From positions 290,727 to 354,726 of the forward strand of contig NZ_NSKH01000004.1 of the NCBI RefSeq assembly GCF_003144095.1: a stretch of DNA of 64,000 nt, in the 5' to 3' direction. The position numbers and the translations under genes are program-made. Under the pieces are notes generated by a model. It was not told where the DNA came from and did no database searches. It worked only from the letters and a program-made list of their open reading frames with translations. Numbering within the stretch: the first letter of the stretch is position 1; each line of letters starts with the position of its first letter. The stretch comes from Streptomyces sp. ICBB 8177. Lineage in GTDB: Bacteria > Actinomycetota > Actinomycetes > Streptomycetales > Streptomycetaceae. Below, piece after piece: positions 33,035 to 41,908 of this stretch.

Positions 33035-34330
33035 GTGCGGGTGGCGATCATGACGGCTGGTTCGCGGGGTGACGTGGCCCCGTACACGGGGCTGGGGCAC
33101 GGGCTGACGCGTGCCGGGCACGAAGTGACGGTCGTGACGCACGACCGGTTCGGGCCGATGGTGCGTGCGGCCGGTGTCGCCTTCCACGCGGTGCCGGTCG
33201 ACCCGCGTGCCGAACTCGCCTCGCAGGCCGGTCGGCGGCTGCACCGGGCTCGCAACTCCGCGGGAAAGCTGGCCCGTTTGCTGGCCATGGTCCGCCCGCT
33301 GGTCGGCGAGCTGGCCCAGGCCCTCCTCACGGCCGCGGAAGGAAGCGAGCTGCTCCTGCTCAACGGCGCGGTGGCGCCGCTCGGCCAGGTGATCGCCGAA
33401 GGCCTCGGCGTGCCGAGCGCCGGCGTCTACCTGCAACCCCTCGCCCCTACACGGCAGTTCGCGCCGCCGGTCATCGGCGCGGGCTCCTGGGGCGGCCCGG
33501 CCAACCGGTTCGCCGCGGTCGCGGTGAACGCGGGACTCGATCTGGTCTTCGCCGGCGCCTGCCGCACCTTGCGTGCCCAACTGGGGCTTCCCCACCGCCG
33601 CCCCCGCACCCAGCGGTCGCGCCTGGATCGGGCGGACTGGCCGGTCCTGCACGGCTTCAGCCCCCACGTACTGCCGCGGCCCGCCGACTGGCGGCCGGGT
33701 CTGGAGGTGACGGGCTACTGGTGGCCGCACGAGGCGCCCGGCGCCCAACTACCCGGCGCGGTAAGGGAATTCCTGGACGCGGGTCCGGCGCCGGTGTTCG
33801 TAGGCCTCGGCAGCGCGACGGTCCCCGACCCTGAGGCGTTGAGCGCCACCGTGGTGCGCGCCCTGCGTTCAGCGGGCCTGCGCGGTGTGATCCAGCGCGG
33901 CTGGAGCGGTCTGGACGCCGACGGTGACGACATGCTGGTGATCGACGACGTGCCGCACGGGCTGCTCTTCCCACGGATGGCGGCAGTCGTCCATCACGCC
34001 GGAGCGGGCACCACCGCCGCCGGCCTTCGAGCCGGAGTGCCCGCGGTCCCGGTGCCCGTCCAGTTCGACGCCGCCTTCTGGGCGCGGCGTCTGACGACCC
34101 TGGGAGTGGCGCCCCGGGCGATCCCGCTGCGCACGCTGACCGCCGACGCCCTCGCCACGGCCCTGCGCCAGGCCACGACCGAGCCCCGTCACTCCCGCCA
34201 GGCCCGCGCCCTCGCCGACCTGCTCCGGGCCGAGGACGGCGTCCAGCCCGTCCGTCGGACCGTCGAGCGCCTCACGTCGGGTGAGAGCCCGCCCCGCCTT
34301 CCTCGGGGCGGTGAGCGCCACGCTCCGTGA
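33035..34330 (+). CDS. GT1-family glycosyltransferase (sterol glucosyltransferase/MGT-like)
   Basis: A ~431-residue GT-B enzyme. The N-terminus VRVAIMTAGSRGDVAPYTGLG and the C-terminal donor-binding block HHAGAGTTAAGLRAGVPAV and VPVQFDAAFWARRL follow the plan of UDP-glycosyltransferases of the UGT80/GtfB/MGT kind. Such enzymes glucosylate sterols, aglycones or macrolides. Beside erythromycin esterase, vat and ABC-F remnants a role in antibiotic glycosylation is possible but not shown. The GTG at 33035 is chosen because the conserved first strand follows; its RBS is poor. Confidence 0.8.
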   Translation: MRVAIMTAGSRGDVAPYTGLGHGLTRAGHEVTVVTHDRFGPMVRAAGVAFHAVPVDPRAELASQAGRRLHRARNSAGKLARLLAMVRPLVGELAQALLTAAEGSELLLLNGAVAPLGQVIAEGLGVPSAGVYLQPLAPTRQFAPPVIGAGSWGGPANRFAAVAVNAGLDLVFAGACRTLRAQLGLPHRRPRTQRSRLDRADWPVLHGFSPHVLPRPADWRPGLEVTGYWWPHEAPGAQLPGAVREFLDAGPAPVFVGLGSATVPDPEALSATVVRALRSAGLRGVIQRGWSGLDADGDDMLVIDDVPHGLLFPRMAAVVHHAGAGTTAAGLRAGVPAVPVPVQFDAAFWARRLTTLGVAPRAIPLRTLTADALATALRQATTEPRHSRQARALADLLRAEDGVQPVRRTVERLTSGESPPRLPRGGERHAP

Positions 34331-34578
34331 CCGGGGGGGGCGGACGAAATCGGCTGTCGTGGAGGCCGGAACGAGCGCGGACTCGTGTGATGGCCAGCGG
34401 TCACCACGTAGGTCCCCGCGCCCGGCCCCTCGCCTGCCTCCTCACCGCTCCGTGAGCCCCGACGAGCGGCCCGCGCGAAAAGATTCCTCCGGCCGCCGTG
34501 TCGAGAATCCGTGGCGTGCTCCGTCTCCCCGGTGAACGTGCCCACAATGGGTCGCACCGGTACCGAGGAGAAGCACTC

Positions 34579-34986
34579 ATGGCCAAGTATCTGCTGCTCA
34601 AGCACTACCGCGGCGCTCCGCCGGCGGCCTGCGACGTGCCGATGGACCGGTGGACGCCGGAGGAGATCTCGGCCCACGTGAAGTACATGCAGGACTTCGC
34701 GGCCAAGCTCGAAGGGACCGGCGAGTTCGTCGACGCCCAGGCGCTCGCCCCGGAAGGCACCTTCGTCCGGTACGACGGAGAGGGCCGCCCGCCGGTCACC
34801 GACGGCCCGTTCGCCGAGACCAAGGACCTCATCGCGGGCTGGATGGTGATCGACGTCGACAGCTACGAGCGGGCGGTCGAGCTGGCAGGCGAACTGTCGG
34901 CGGCCCCGGGAGCGGGCGGTGAGCCGATCCACGAATGGCTGGAGGTACGCCCGTTCCTGACGGCGCCCCCCACCATCGCGGAGTGA
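34579..34986 (+). CDS. YciI-like (DGPF domain) protein
   Basis: A 135-residue small protein with the DGPF signature (PVTDGPFAETKDLIAGWMVID near residue 74). YciI-like proteins form ferredoxin-like dimers; some have hydrolase or dehydrochlorinase activity, most have none known. GAGGAG lies 8 nt before the ATG. It overlaps the following sigma-factor-like gene by GTGA when the latter starts at 34983; this pairing is very common in actinobacteria, and the YciI protein is thought to act with the sigma factor. Confidence 0.88.
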   Translation: MAKYLLLKHYRGAPPAACDVPMDRWTPEEISAHVKYMQDFAAKLEGTGEFVDAQALAPEGTFVRYDGEGRPPVTDGPFAETKDLIAGWMVIDVDSYERAVELAGELSAAPGAGGEPIHEWLEVRPFLTAPPTIAE

Positions 34987-36164
34987 CCTGCGCCATGGAC
35001 GAGGCCCTGCTGCGCAGCCTCACCCCCGGCGTGATCGCGATCCTCGTCCGCCGCGGAGCCGACTTCGCGGCGGCCGAGGACGCCGTTCAGGACGCCCTCG
35101 TGGAGGCGATCCGCGTCCGGGCGGCCGACCCGGGCGCGGGACCTTCGGGCCCGCGGGGGCCGGTGCGGGACCCCAAGGCCTGGCTCGTCACCGTCGCCTG
35201 GCGCCGCTTCCTCGACGCGCGGCGGTCGGACACCGCGCGGCGACGGCGCGAGGCGGCGGTGGACGAGGAGCCGGTGCCCGGACCCGTGCCGGCGACGGAC
35301 GACACACTCCAGCTGTACTTCCTGTGCGCCCACCCGTCGCTGACGCCCGCCTCCGCCGTCGCGCTCACGCTGCGCGCGGTGGGCGGCCTGACCACCCGCC
35401 AGATCGCCGAGGCCTACCTGGTGCCCGAAGCGACCATGGCGCAGCGCATCAGCCGGGCCAAGCGCACGGTGTCCGGCGTGCGGTTCGACCAGCCCGGCGA
35501 CGTCGCCACCGTGCTGCGCGTCCTCTACCTGGTCTTCAACGAGGGCTACTCCGGCGACGTCGACCTCGCCGCCGAGGCCATCAGGCTCACCCGCCAACTC
35601 GCGGCCGCCGTCGACCACCCCGAGGTCGCCGGACTGCTCGCCCTCATGCTGCTCCACCACGCCCGCCGCGCCGCCAGGGCCGCCCCCGACGGGAGCCTCG
35701 TGCCGCTCGCCGAACAGGACCGCGCCTCATGGGACACCAGGGCGATCGCCGAGGGTGTCGAGATCCTTCAGGCGGCTCTCGCCCAGGACCGGCTGGGGGA
35801 GTACCAGGCACAGGCCGCGATCGCGGCCCTGCACGCCGACGCGCGCACCGCCGAGGAGACCGACTGGGTGCAGATCGTCGAGTGGTACGACGAACTCCTG
35901 CGCTTCACCGACAGCCCCGTCGTCCGCCTCAATCGCGCGGTGGCCGTCGGCGAGGCGGACGGGGCGCGCGCCGGGCTGGCGGCGCTGACCGGTCTGGACA
36001 CGTCGTTGCCCCGCTACGCGGCGGTGGCGGCGTACCTGCACGAGCGCGACGGCGACCTGGCCGGGGCGGCTCGTCTGTACGCGGAGGCGGCGCGCAAGGC
36101 AGGGAACCTCGCCGAGCGCGACCACCTGACCCGCCAGGCGGCCAGGCTCAACGCTCAGCGATGA
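34983..36164 (+). CDS. ECF-type RNA polymerase sigma factor with long C-terminal extension (YciI-associated)
   Basis: A 393-residue protein: sigma region 2 (about 15-85, FAAAEDAVQDALVEAI and WLVTVAWRRFLD), region 4 helix-turn-helix (about 125-165, LTTRQIAEAYLVPEATMAQR), then a ~230-residue helical, TPR-like extension (DUF6596 type) with NRAVAVGEADG and LYAEAARKAGN. These large ECF factors usually lack an anti-sigma factor, and the C-terminal part is thought to regulate the sigma domains. GTG 34983 couples to the YciI gene; ATG 34995 is an alternative. Confidence 0.88.
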   Translation: MTCAMDEALLRSLTPGVIAILVRRGADFAAAEDAVQDALVEAIRVRAADPGAGPSGPRGPVRDPKAWLVTVAWRRFLDARRSDTARRRREAAVDEEPVPGPVPATDDTLQLYFLCAHPSLTPASAVALTLRAVGGLTTRQIAEAYLVPEATMAQRISRAKRTVSGVRFDQPGDVATVLRVLYLVFNEGYSGDVDLAAEAIRLTRQLAAAVDHPEVAGLLALMLLHHARRAARAAPDGSLVPLAEQDRASWDTRAIAEGVEILQAALAQDRLGEYQAQAAIAALHADARTAEETDWVQIVEWYDELLRFTDSPVVRLNRAVAVGEADGARAGLAALTGLDTSLPRYAAVAAYLHERDGDLAGAARLYAEAARKAGNLAERDHLTRQAARLNAQR

Positions 36165-36182
36165 GGGGCCGCCGGGGCTGGT

Positions 36183-36524
36183 TCACAGGGTCCGCGAGGG
36201 AGGCCGGGCGACGGTGCCGGACCGGGCTGGGCACGCGGGGCCCGGCCGGTGCCGGGGGCCGAGGCAGGCGGGGCACAGGTCGGGGCGAGGCCGCTCCCGG
36301 CGCGAATCCCAGGGCGTGCAGTGGGTGCGCTGTCGGCCGTCCGGCCCGGTGACGGTGACGGCCCAGGACATCGGGTGCCCGAGGGCGGCTCGTGCGGCGG
36401 GACCGTAGAGCACGGCGTCGACGCGGTAGGGCACGCCACGAGTGTCCTGGTAGACCGCGCCGGGGCGTCGGGGGCCGACGCGTCGGCGGTGCACGCGGGC
36501 GGCGTCAGCGGCGGTTAACGGCAT
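36183..36524 (-). CDS. Hypothetical protein, 113 residues
   Basis: A small Arg/Pro-rich cytoplasmic protein I do not recognise as a family. AAGGAG stands 7 nt before the ATG, which is the best support that it is real. The middle (VYQDTRGVPYRVDAVLYGPAA and MSWAVTVTGPDG) looks like a small beta-rich domain; a CPACLG pair follows. It converges on the sigma-factor gene with 18 bp between the stops. Confidence 0.6.
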   Translation of the reverse strand: MPLTAADAARVHRRRVGPRRPGAVYQDTRGVPYRVDAVLYGPAARAALGHPMSWAVTVTGPDGRQRTHCTPWDSRRERPRPDLCPACLGPRHRPGPACPARSGTVARPPSRTL

Positions 36525-36863
36525 GGAGCACTCCTTACGCGTGTTGCGGAAGCGACTGCCCAGGGAAAACGTCGCCTCACCCCGAACGCCCCGGCGTCAC
36601 TCGCACGGCGGACGAGACCCTAGCGGGTGTCCGAGCCGTTCGGGGGACGGGGTGAGGTACGGAGTGCCCGCATCCTCGCACGTGAATCAGTCGCCATCGA
36701 GTGGCGGAGCGACTGTTTGCGATGGATCGTGGCGCAAACGCGATGGAATCGGTTCCGCGCGGCGCTTGTCGTTCCGGCGTCGGCGCCGTCGTTCCGGCTG
36801 CGCCTGCGGACTCGGCTCGGGCCTGGCATCCGAACGCACCCCGGTCGCCATCCGCGTAGGGGT
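36525..36863. other. Intergenic region with short repeats, no gene
   Basis: It contains an inverted repeat GTTTGCG-N11-CGCAAAC (36715-36721 with 36733-36739) and an 11-bp direct repeat GTCGTTCCGGC (36768-36778 and 36788-36798). These may be regulator sites for the hypothetical gene at 36524, whose start is ~190 bp away. No coding frame is convincing. Confidence 0.4.
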
Positions 36864-37238
36864 TCAGCGTTCGCGGAAGCCGCCGAGGAACCGCCGGAAG
36901 AGGCCGCCCTCCCGGGGCAGCGGGGCGGATGGCGGCGGAGCGGTGGGCCGCTCACGGGCGACCGGCCGGCTGTAGTCGGCCCGCGCGATGGCGTCGACGG
37001 TCTGGTCGAGGTCGAAGTCCCCGGAACCCTCCACGCACGGCACGAAACCGACCAGCATCCCGTCCCGCATCACCTGTGCCTCCAGGCTCGCGGTGTCGTC
37101 GGTGTCCCAGACGGCCTCGCGGCCGTCGTGCAGCACGACCCGCACGCCGGTCCGGTAGACGCCCTCGCGGGCTACATGGGCGTCGAGGCCGCGCTCCCGC
37201 AACGCGTCCACGACATGAAGCGCTCGGTTCTCGTCCAT
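36864..37238 (-). CDS. Conserved hypothetical protein, 124 residues
   Basis: A small acidic-then-basic protein beginning MDENRALHVVDALRERGLDA. The first 90 residues look like one compact alpha/beta domain (RVVLHDGREAVWDTDDTASL, LVGFVPCVEGSGDFD), followed by a Pro-rich linker and a basic end GLFRRFLGGFRER that could touch membrane or nucleic acid. I cannot name a family. No signal peptide. It appears monocistronic. Confidence 0.65.
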   Translation of the reverse strand: MDENRALHVVDALRERGLDAHVAREGVYRTGVRVVLHDGREAVWDTDDTASLEAQVMRDGMLVGFVPCVEGSGDFDLDQTVDAIARADYSRPVARERPTAPPPSAPLPREGGLFRRFLGGFRER

Positions 37239-37504
37239 GCGGCCACGGTAACGCCGCCGTGCGGGAAGAGGCCTGGCCGCAGGGCCGGCGGGCGAGCACG
37301 ACCTTGCCGATGCCGATGCCGATGCCGCACTCCGCCGCGTGCAGCAGGTCGGCGGCCCGGGCGAGCGGCGGTTCCGCGGCGACGCGGGCGGTGATGCCGC
37401 CGCGGGTGCACGTCACGGCGCAGCAAAAGGAACGGCGGCTGGTGGTCGTCGAGACGACGAACACCAGCCGCCGAGGTCCCGGGATCAGCCGGCCCGTGCG
37501 GGCG

Positions 37505-37810
37505 TCAGAGGATGCCGAGGAGTCCGAGGCCGAGCAGGCCCGAACGGGGCTCGAGGCCGATCCCGCCCCTGTTGAAGTCGTCCCGTCGGTCGTGGCAGCC
37601 GCAGCGGTCGCCGTCACGGCCGTCGTCGTGCCGCGACCCCTGGTCGTGACGCCAGTCGTCGCGGCCGTGGTCGTCGTGGCGCGGCGGGCACGGGTGGTGC
37701 CACTGGGGAGCGAGCGGCACCGCGGGCGCGGCCTGGGCGACGCCCGACAGCGGCGCCACGGCGCCCGCCGCAAGGACAGCGACGGCCATGCCGCGTGCCA
37801 GATTCCTCAT
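37505..37810 (-). CDS. Small secreted Asp/His/Arg-rich protein
   Basis: A 101-residue protein with a signal peptide (cleavage near GVAQAAP, residues 24-27) and a mature part dominated by repeated His-Asp-Asp/Arg-Asp blocks (HDDHGRDDWRHDQGSRHDD), two Cys (DRCGCHD) and a hydrophobic end GLLGLGLLGIL. Such composition suggests metal binding at the cell surface, but I know of no studied homologue. GAGGAG precedes the ATG at 37810; GTG 37813 is also possible. Confidence 0.65.
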   Translation of the reverse strand: MRNLARGMAVAVLAAGAVAPLSGVAQAAPAVPLAPQWHHPCPPRHDDHGRDDWRHDQGSRHDDGRDGDRCGCHDRRDDFNRGGIGLEPRSGLLGLGLLGIL

Positions 37811-37813
37811 CAC

Positions 37814-38232
37814 CGTTGGATCTCCTCGAGTGCGGGGAGCAGGGGATGCTCCGATCGAGCCCAGGGGTACCCCCGCCCGCAGTGGGTCCGGGGTCGCGGG
37901 CGCCGAACGAGACCCCGACGGCTCTGCGGGTCCACCCTGGTGGCTGAGACGCCGCGAGGGGACTGAGGGCGATCACCTGCCGTGATGGCGTGGGGGCTTG
38001 ACATGCCGTCAGGAACCGCGCCGTCTCGACCCCCGTGCGGGTCCGGGCGGCGGTGTCCGGCGTCTTCGGACACCGCCGCTGCACGGCGTGAGCTTTCCCG
38101 AGCGCAACGGTCATGGTCGACCGACCCGTGCAGGCGGGCGTCTTTCCCGGCCGCGACGGGTCAGACTCGGCCGAACGGGTGGTCTCGCTCCCGGTGGAAC
38201 GGGGGCCGCAGGTGTGCTCGAGCCGGGCCCGT
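37814..38232. other. Intergenic region downstream of pntB, contains one terminator
   Basis: No gene is supported. It holds the upstream region of the small secreted protein gene (right of 37814) and the pntB terminator at 38047-38079. Confidence 0.5.
38047..38079 (-). terminator. Hairpin terminator downstream of pntAB
   Basis: Perfect 13-bp stem (38047-38059 with 38067-38079) around a 7-nt loop, 154 nt after the pntB stop. Confidence 0.75.
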
Positions 38233-39687
38233 CTAGCGCGCCCCCGCCTGCTCGCGCGCGGCCGGGGCCGCCACATCGGTGCCGAGCGCGCGCAGGATCT
38301 CGTCCACGCTCTGCTTGGCGTCGCCGAAGAGCATGCTGCTGTTGTCGCGGAAGAACAGCGGGTTCTGCACGCCCGCGTAGCCCGAGGCCATCGAGCGCTT
38401 GAACACGACGACCTGTTCCGCCTCCCAGACCCGCAGCACCGGCATGCCGGCGATCGGGCTGCCCGGGTCCTCGGCCGCGGCCGGGTTCACCGTGTCGTTG
38501 GCGCCGATGACCAGCACCACGGACGTGCCGCTGAAGTCCTCGTTGATCTCGTCCATCTCCAGGACGATGTCGTACGGCACCTTCGCCTCGGCCAGCAGTA
38601 CGTTCATGTGCCCGGGCAGACGCCCGGCGACGGGGTGCACGCCGAAGCGGACCTCGACGCCGCGCTCGCGCAGCCGCCGCGTCAGCTCCGCGACCGGGTG
38701 CTGCGCCTGGGCCACGGCCATGCCGTAACCGGGAGCGATGATCACCGACCCGGCCCGGGTGAGCAGCTCCGCCACCTCCTCGGCCCGCACCTCGCGGTGC
38801 TCGCCCTGATCCTCCTGGCCGCCGGACGGCGCCTCGATGCCGAAGCCGCCCGCGATGACGGAGATGAAGGAGCGGTTCATCGCCTTGCACATGATGTAGG
38901 ACAGGTAGGCGCCGGAGGAGCCGACCAGTGCGCCGGTCACGATGAGCAGGTTGTTGTCGAGCAGGAAACCGGCCGCGGCGGCCGCCCAGCCGGAGTAGCT
39001 GTTGAGCATGGAGACGACGACGGGCATGTCGCCGCCGCCGATGGACGCCACCAGATGCCAGCCGAGCGCCAGCGCCAGCACGGTCACCGTGATCATCAAC
39101 GGCAGATCCGGGCTGATGGTGAACCACACCGTCAGCGCGACGAACAGCGCGAGCGCTCCCAGGTTCGCGGCGTTCTTGCCCGGGAGCATCAGGGGACGGG
39201 AGTTGATCCGCGCCGACAGCTTCAGGAACGCGACGATCGAGCCGGTGAAGGTGACCGCGCCGATGAAGATGCCGATGAACACCTCGGCGTGGTGGATGCC
39301 CAGCAGGTCGGCGGCGATCCGGGTCTGCGCCGTCCCGTGCGACTCCACCTCCAGGTAGCTGTCCCAGCCGACCAGCACCGCGGCGAGGCCGACGAAGCTG
39401 TGCAGCACGGCGATGAGTTCGGGCATCTGCGTCATCTCGACACTGCGCGCCCGCCACAGGCCGGCCACCGCGCCGATCACCATCGCGACCAGGATCAGGG
39501 CGATCGCGCCCGCGGTGAGGCTCTGCGCGGCCACCACGATCGTGGCGACCAGTGCCAGGGCCATGCCCGCGATGCCGTAGACGACGCCGACACGGGAGGT
39601 GCGGTGCTGGGACAGACCGGCCAGGCTGAGGATGAACAGCAGGGCGGCGACCAGGTCGGCCGCGTGGGAGGCCGTCGTGGAGGTCAT
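38233..39687 (-). CDS. pntB: NAD(P) transhydrogenase subunit beta
   Basis: A 484-residue protein: about nine membrane helices (1-270, proton channel domain II) and a cytoplasmic NADP(H)-binding domain III (about 300-470) with [17 protein letters not shown], the GYGxA fingerprint, and [13 protein letters not shown]. With PntA it forms the proton-pumping transhydrogenase that makes NADPH from NADH. The gene starts 6 nt after the pntA stop, so it is translationally linked. Length matches E. coli PntB (462) with a short extra tail. Confidence 0.96.
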   Translation of the reverse strand: MTSTTASHAADLVAALLFILSLAGLSQHRTSRVGVVYGIAGMALALVATIVVAAQSLTAGAIALILVAMVIGAVAGLWRARSVEMTQMPELIAVLHSFVGLAAVLVGWDSYLEVESHGTAQTRIAADLLGIHHAEVFIGIFIGAVTFTGSIVAFLKLSARINSRPLMLPGKNAANLGALALFVALTVWFTISPDLPLMITVTVLALALGWHLVASIGGGDMPVVVSMLNSYSGWAAAAAGFLLDNNLLIVTGALVGSSGAYLSYIMCKAMNRSFISVIAGGFGIEAPSGGQEDQGEHREVRAEEVAELLTRAGSVIIAPGYGMAVAQAQHPVAELTRRLRERGVEVRFGVHPVAGRLPGHMNVLLAEAKVPYDIVLEMDEINEDFSGTSVVLVIGANDTVNPAAAEDPGSPIAGMPVLRVWEAEQVVVFKRSMASGYAGVQNPLFFRDNSSMLFGDAKQSVDEILRALGTDVAAPAAREQAGAR

Positions 39688-39693
39688 CTCGGC

Positions 39694-41274
39694 TCAGCCT
39701 TTCGAAGACGTCGAGAACGTCGAGAACATCGACAGCATGCGGCGGGTGACGGCGAAACCTCCGAAGACGTTGACGCTCGTCAGCAGGATCGCCACGAAGG
39801 ACAGCGTGGTCACGATCCAGCTCTCGTGGCCGATCTGGAGCAGGGCACCGATCACCACGATGCCGGAGATGGCATTGGTGACCGACATCAACGGCGTGTG
39901 CAACGCGTGGTGCACCTTGCCGATGACGTAGTAGCCGATCACCACGGCCAGCGTGAACACCGTGAAGTTGTCGGCGAGTTGGGACGGCGCGAAGCCCACC
40001 ACCAGGAACATCGCGAGCATCCCGATTCCGATCAGGCCGAGGCGGCCCGCCGGCGTCAGCCTGGCCCGCTTCGGCTCCGGCTCGGCGGGCGCCGACGCCG
40101 GCGCGGGCGGCGCGGCGGGCGCGGCCGAGACGGACACGGGCGGCGGTGGCCAGGTGACCTCACCGGCCCGGACCACGGTGACGGCCCGCTGCACGACGTC
40201 GTCGAAGTCGAGCGTCAGCCGCCCGTCCTTGCCGGGTGTGAGCAGCTTGACCAGGTTCACCAGGTTGGTGCCGAACAACTGCGAGGCCTGCGCGGGCAGC
40301 CGGGAGGCGAGGTCGGTGTAGCCGATGAGGTGCACACCGCCCTCGGTCACCACGGCCTCGCCCGCGACCGTCCCCTCCACGTTGCCGCCCATCGCCGCCG
40401 CCATGTCGACCACGACGCTGCCCGGCTTCATCGCCGCGACGTCCGCGGCGGTCAGCAGGCGCGGCGCGGGCCGGCCGGGGATCAGCGCGGTGGTGATGAC
40501 GATGTCCACGTCCTTCGCCTGCTCGTGGTAGAGCGCGGCGGCGGCGCGGTCGTAGTCGGCGGAGGTCGCCTTGGCGTAGCCGTCGGTGCTCGCCTCCTGC
40601 TCGACGTTGACCGGAAGGTACTCGCCGCCCAGCGACTTCACCTGGTCCGCGACCTCCGGGCGCGGGTCGGTGGCCCGCACGATCGCGCCGAGGCTGGACG
40701 CCGCGCCGATCGCCGCGAGACCGGCCACACCGGCACCGGCCACCAGGACCTTCGCCGGAGGCACCTTCCCGGCGGCCGTGACCTGTCCGGTGAAGAACCG
40801 CCCGAAGACGTGCGCGGCCTCGATGACCGCCCGGTACCCGGCGATGTTCGCCATCGACGACAGCACGTCCATCGACTGCGCGCGCGAGATCCGGGGCACC
40901 GCGTCCAGCGCCAGCGCGGTCACACCGGCCCCGGCGAGCGCCTGGAGCAGTTCGGGCCTCTGGGCGGGGGACAGCAGACCGGCCAGGGTCGCACCCTGGC
41001 GGAGCCGCCCGATCTCCGCCTCCGAGGGAGCGTTCACCTTCAGGACGACATCCGCCGCCCAGGCCTCGCCGACCGTGGCACCGGCGTCGAGGTACGCCTC
41101 GTCGGTGAAGCCGGAGGCCGCACCGGCCCCGGGCTCGACGACGACCTCGTAGCCGAGCCCCAGCAACTGGCGTACGGTCGTCGGGGTCGCCGCGACGCGG
41201 TTCTCCCCGGCGAGGGATTCGCGGACCACGCCCACGTGCTGCGGAGGGTGGTGTGCGGGTTCTTGAGCAGACAT
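39694..41274 (-). CDS. pntA: NAD(P) transhydrogenase subunit alpha
   Basis: A 526-residue fused alpha subunit: NAD(H)-binding domain I (1-375; PTTVRQLLGLGYEVVVEPGA, Rossmann VLVAGAGVAGLAAIG, and the mobile loop near YAKATSADY), an Ala/Pro linker (about 380-425) and four C-terminal membrane helices (GLIGIGMLAMFLVVGF onward). Some actinobacteria split this gene in two; here it is one chain as in E. coli. ATG 41274 is chosen; TTG 41283 lies upstream. Confidence 0.96.
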   Translation of the reverse strand: MSAQEPAHHPPQHVGVVRESLAGENRVAATPTTVRQLLGLGYEVVVEPGAGAASGFTDEAYLDAGATVGEAWAADVVLKVNAPSEAEIGRLRQGATLAGLLSPAQRPELLQALAGAGVTALALDAVPRISRAQSMDVLSSMANIAGYRAVIEAAHVFGRFFTGQVTAAGKVPPAKVLVAGAGVAGLAAIGAASSLGAIVRATDPRPEVADQVKSLGGEYLPVNVEQEASTDGYAKATSADYDRAAAALYHEQAKDVDIVITTALIPGRPAPRLLTAADVAAMKPGSVVVDMAAAMGGNVEGTVAGEAVVTEGGVHLIGYTDLASRLPAQASQLFGTNLVNLVKLLTPGKDGRLTLDFDDVVQRAVTVVRAGEVTWPPPPVSVSAAPAAPPAPASAPAEPEPKRARLTPAGRLGLIGIGMLAMFLVVGFAPSQLADNFTVFTLAVVIGYYVIGKVHHALHTPLMSVTNAISGIVVIGALLQIGHESWIVTTLSFVAILLTSVNVFGGFAVTRRMLSMFSTFSTSSKG

Positions 41275-41595
41275 ATCCTGCAACTCTCGTCAGAAACCGT
41301 GTTGAGGGGGATCTGTGCTCGGGGGAGTCCTACGGAGTCCTTCCCCTTTGGTCGCAGGAACCTACACGTCGAACGGGTGGTGGCCGACGTGAAGCGGCCG
41401 TGATGTGTTTCACCTTGCGGCACCGGGGGCTCACGGCCCGTCAGGGGTAGGAGCGGGTGCCGACCCACCGGAGAGCTCGTGTGAGTCCTACCGCCAGGCC
41501 CGCGCGCCGCGTCGGCGGCGGCGACCGCCCCACGCCCCCTTGGTGTGCGCCGGCCCGGCGCCTCGCGCGTCGTGCGTCACTTCCGCGCCGGCGTA

Positions 41596-41609
41596 TGGGA
41601 GCGCTTCCC
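41596..41609. promoter_or_regulatory. CebR-type operator (13 of 14 bases)
   Basis: TGGGAGCGCTTCCC differs from the palindromic CebR consensus TGGGAGCGCTCCCA by imperfect symmetry in its right half. It sits 3' of bglC and not in front of a recognised gene, so it may be a relic or serve an unrecognised transcript. Confidence 0.6.
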
Positions 41610-41845
41610 CTTCGAGAGGTAAGCGATCAAGCCGGAGTCTGCGGCTTCCCGAGTTCAAGAAGGAACGCTATGGATCTCTTGGCGGGCCGCGGACGGCCTG
41701 GCTTCCTGTGGGGCGACATCCTCGCCTGCCCCACGGTGCCGCTTGTTGAACGACCGGCCGAGTTCCGCCCGTGGAAGGGGCAGCCACGACCGCACAACCG
41801 CACCGGGTTCTGCGAGCTGACCGCCCGGCGACCACAGCGCGCGGC

Positions 41846-41882
41846 GTGTGCCTCGACCGCGGAATCCGCGACCGAGGCACAC
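41846..41882 (-). terminator. Hairpin terminator after bglC
   Basis: GTGTGCCTCG (41846-41855) pairs perfectly with 41873-41882, and an inner CGCGGA/TCCGCG stem extends it. It begins 27 nt after the bglC stop. Confidence 0.85.
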
Positions 41883-41908
41883 GCTCTGACGTCTCAAATC
41901 CCCATGTA

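Larger units (their letters stand above)
41275..41908. other. Region between pntA and bglC: pntA upstream region, CebR-like box, bglC terminator
   Basis: No confident gene lies in these 634 bp. The pntA promoter should be near 41280-41420. A CebR-type box is at 41596-41609 and the bglC terminator at 41846-41882. A plus-strand frame from ATG 41670 (MDLLAGRGRPGFLWGDIL) has AAGGA before it and a FLWG motif like the start of GH1 enzymes, but it soon runs antisense into bglC and is probably not a gene. Confidence 0.5.

Noticed and set aside
37814-38110. Possible CRISPR-like or tandem-repeat array suggested by recurring GC words
   Set aside because: The repeats are short, irregular and without constant spacers; only one real hairpin (38047-38079) is present.
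38113-41403. Very long plus-strand open frame antisense to pntAB
   Set aside because: High third-position GC on the coding strand keeps the opposite strand free of stops. The translation is low-complexity (His/Arg/Gly-rich) with no domain, while pntA and pntB opposite are unmistakable.
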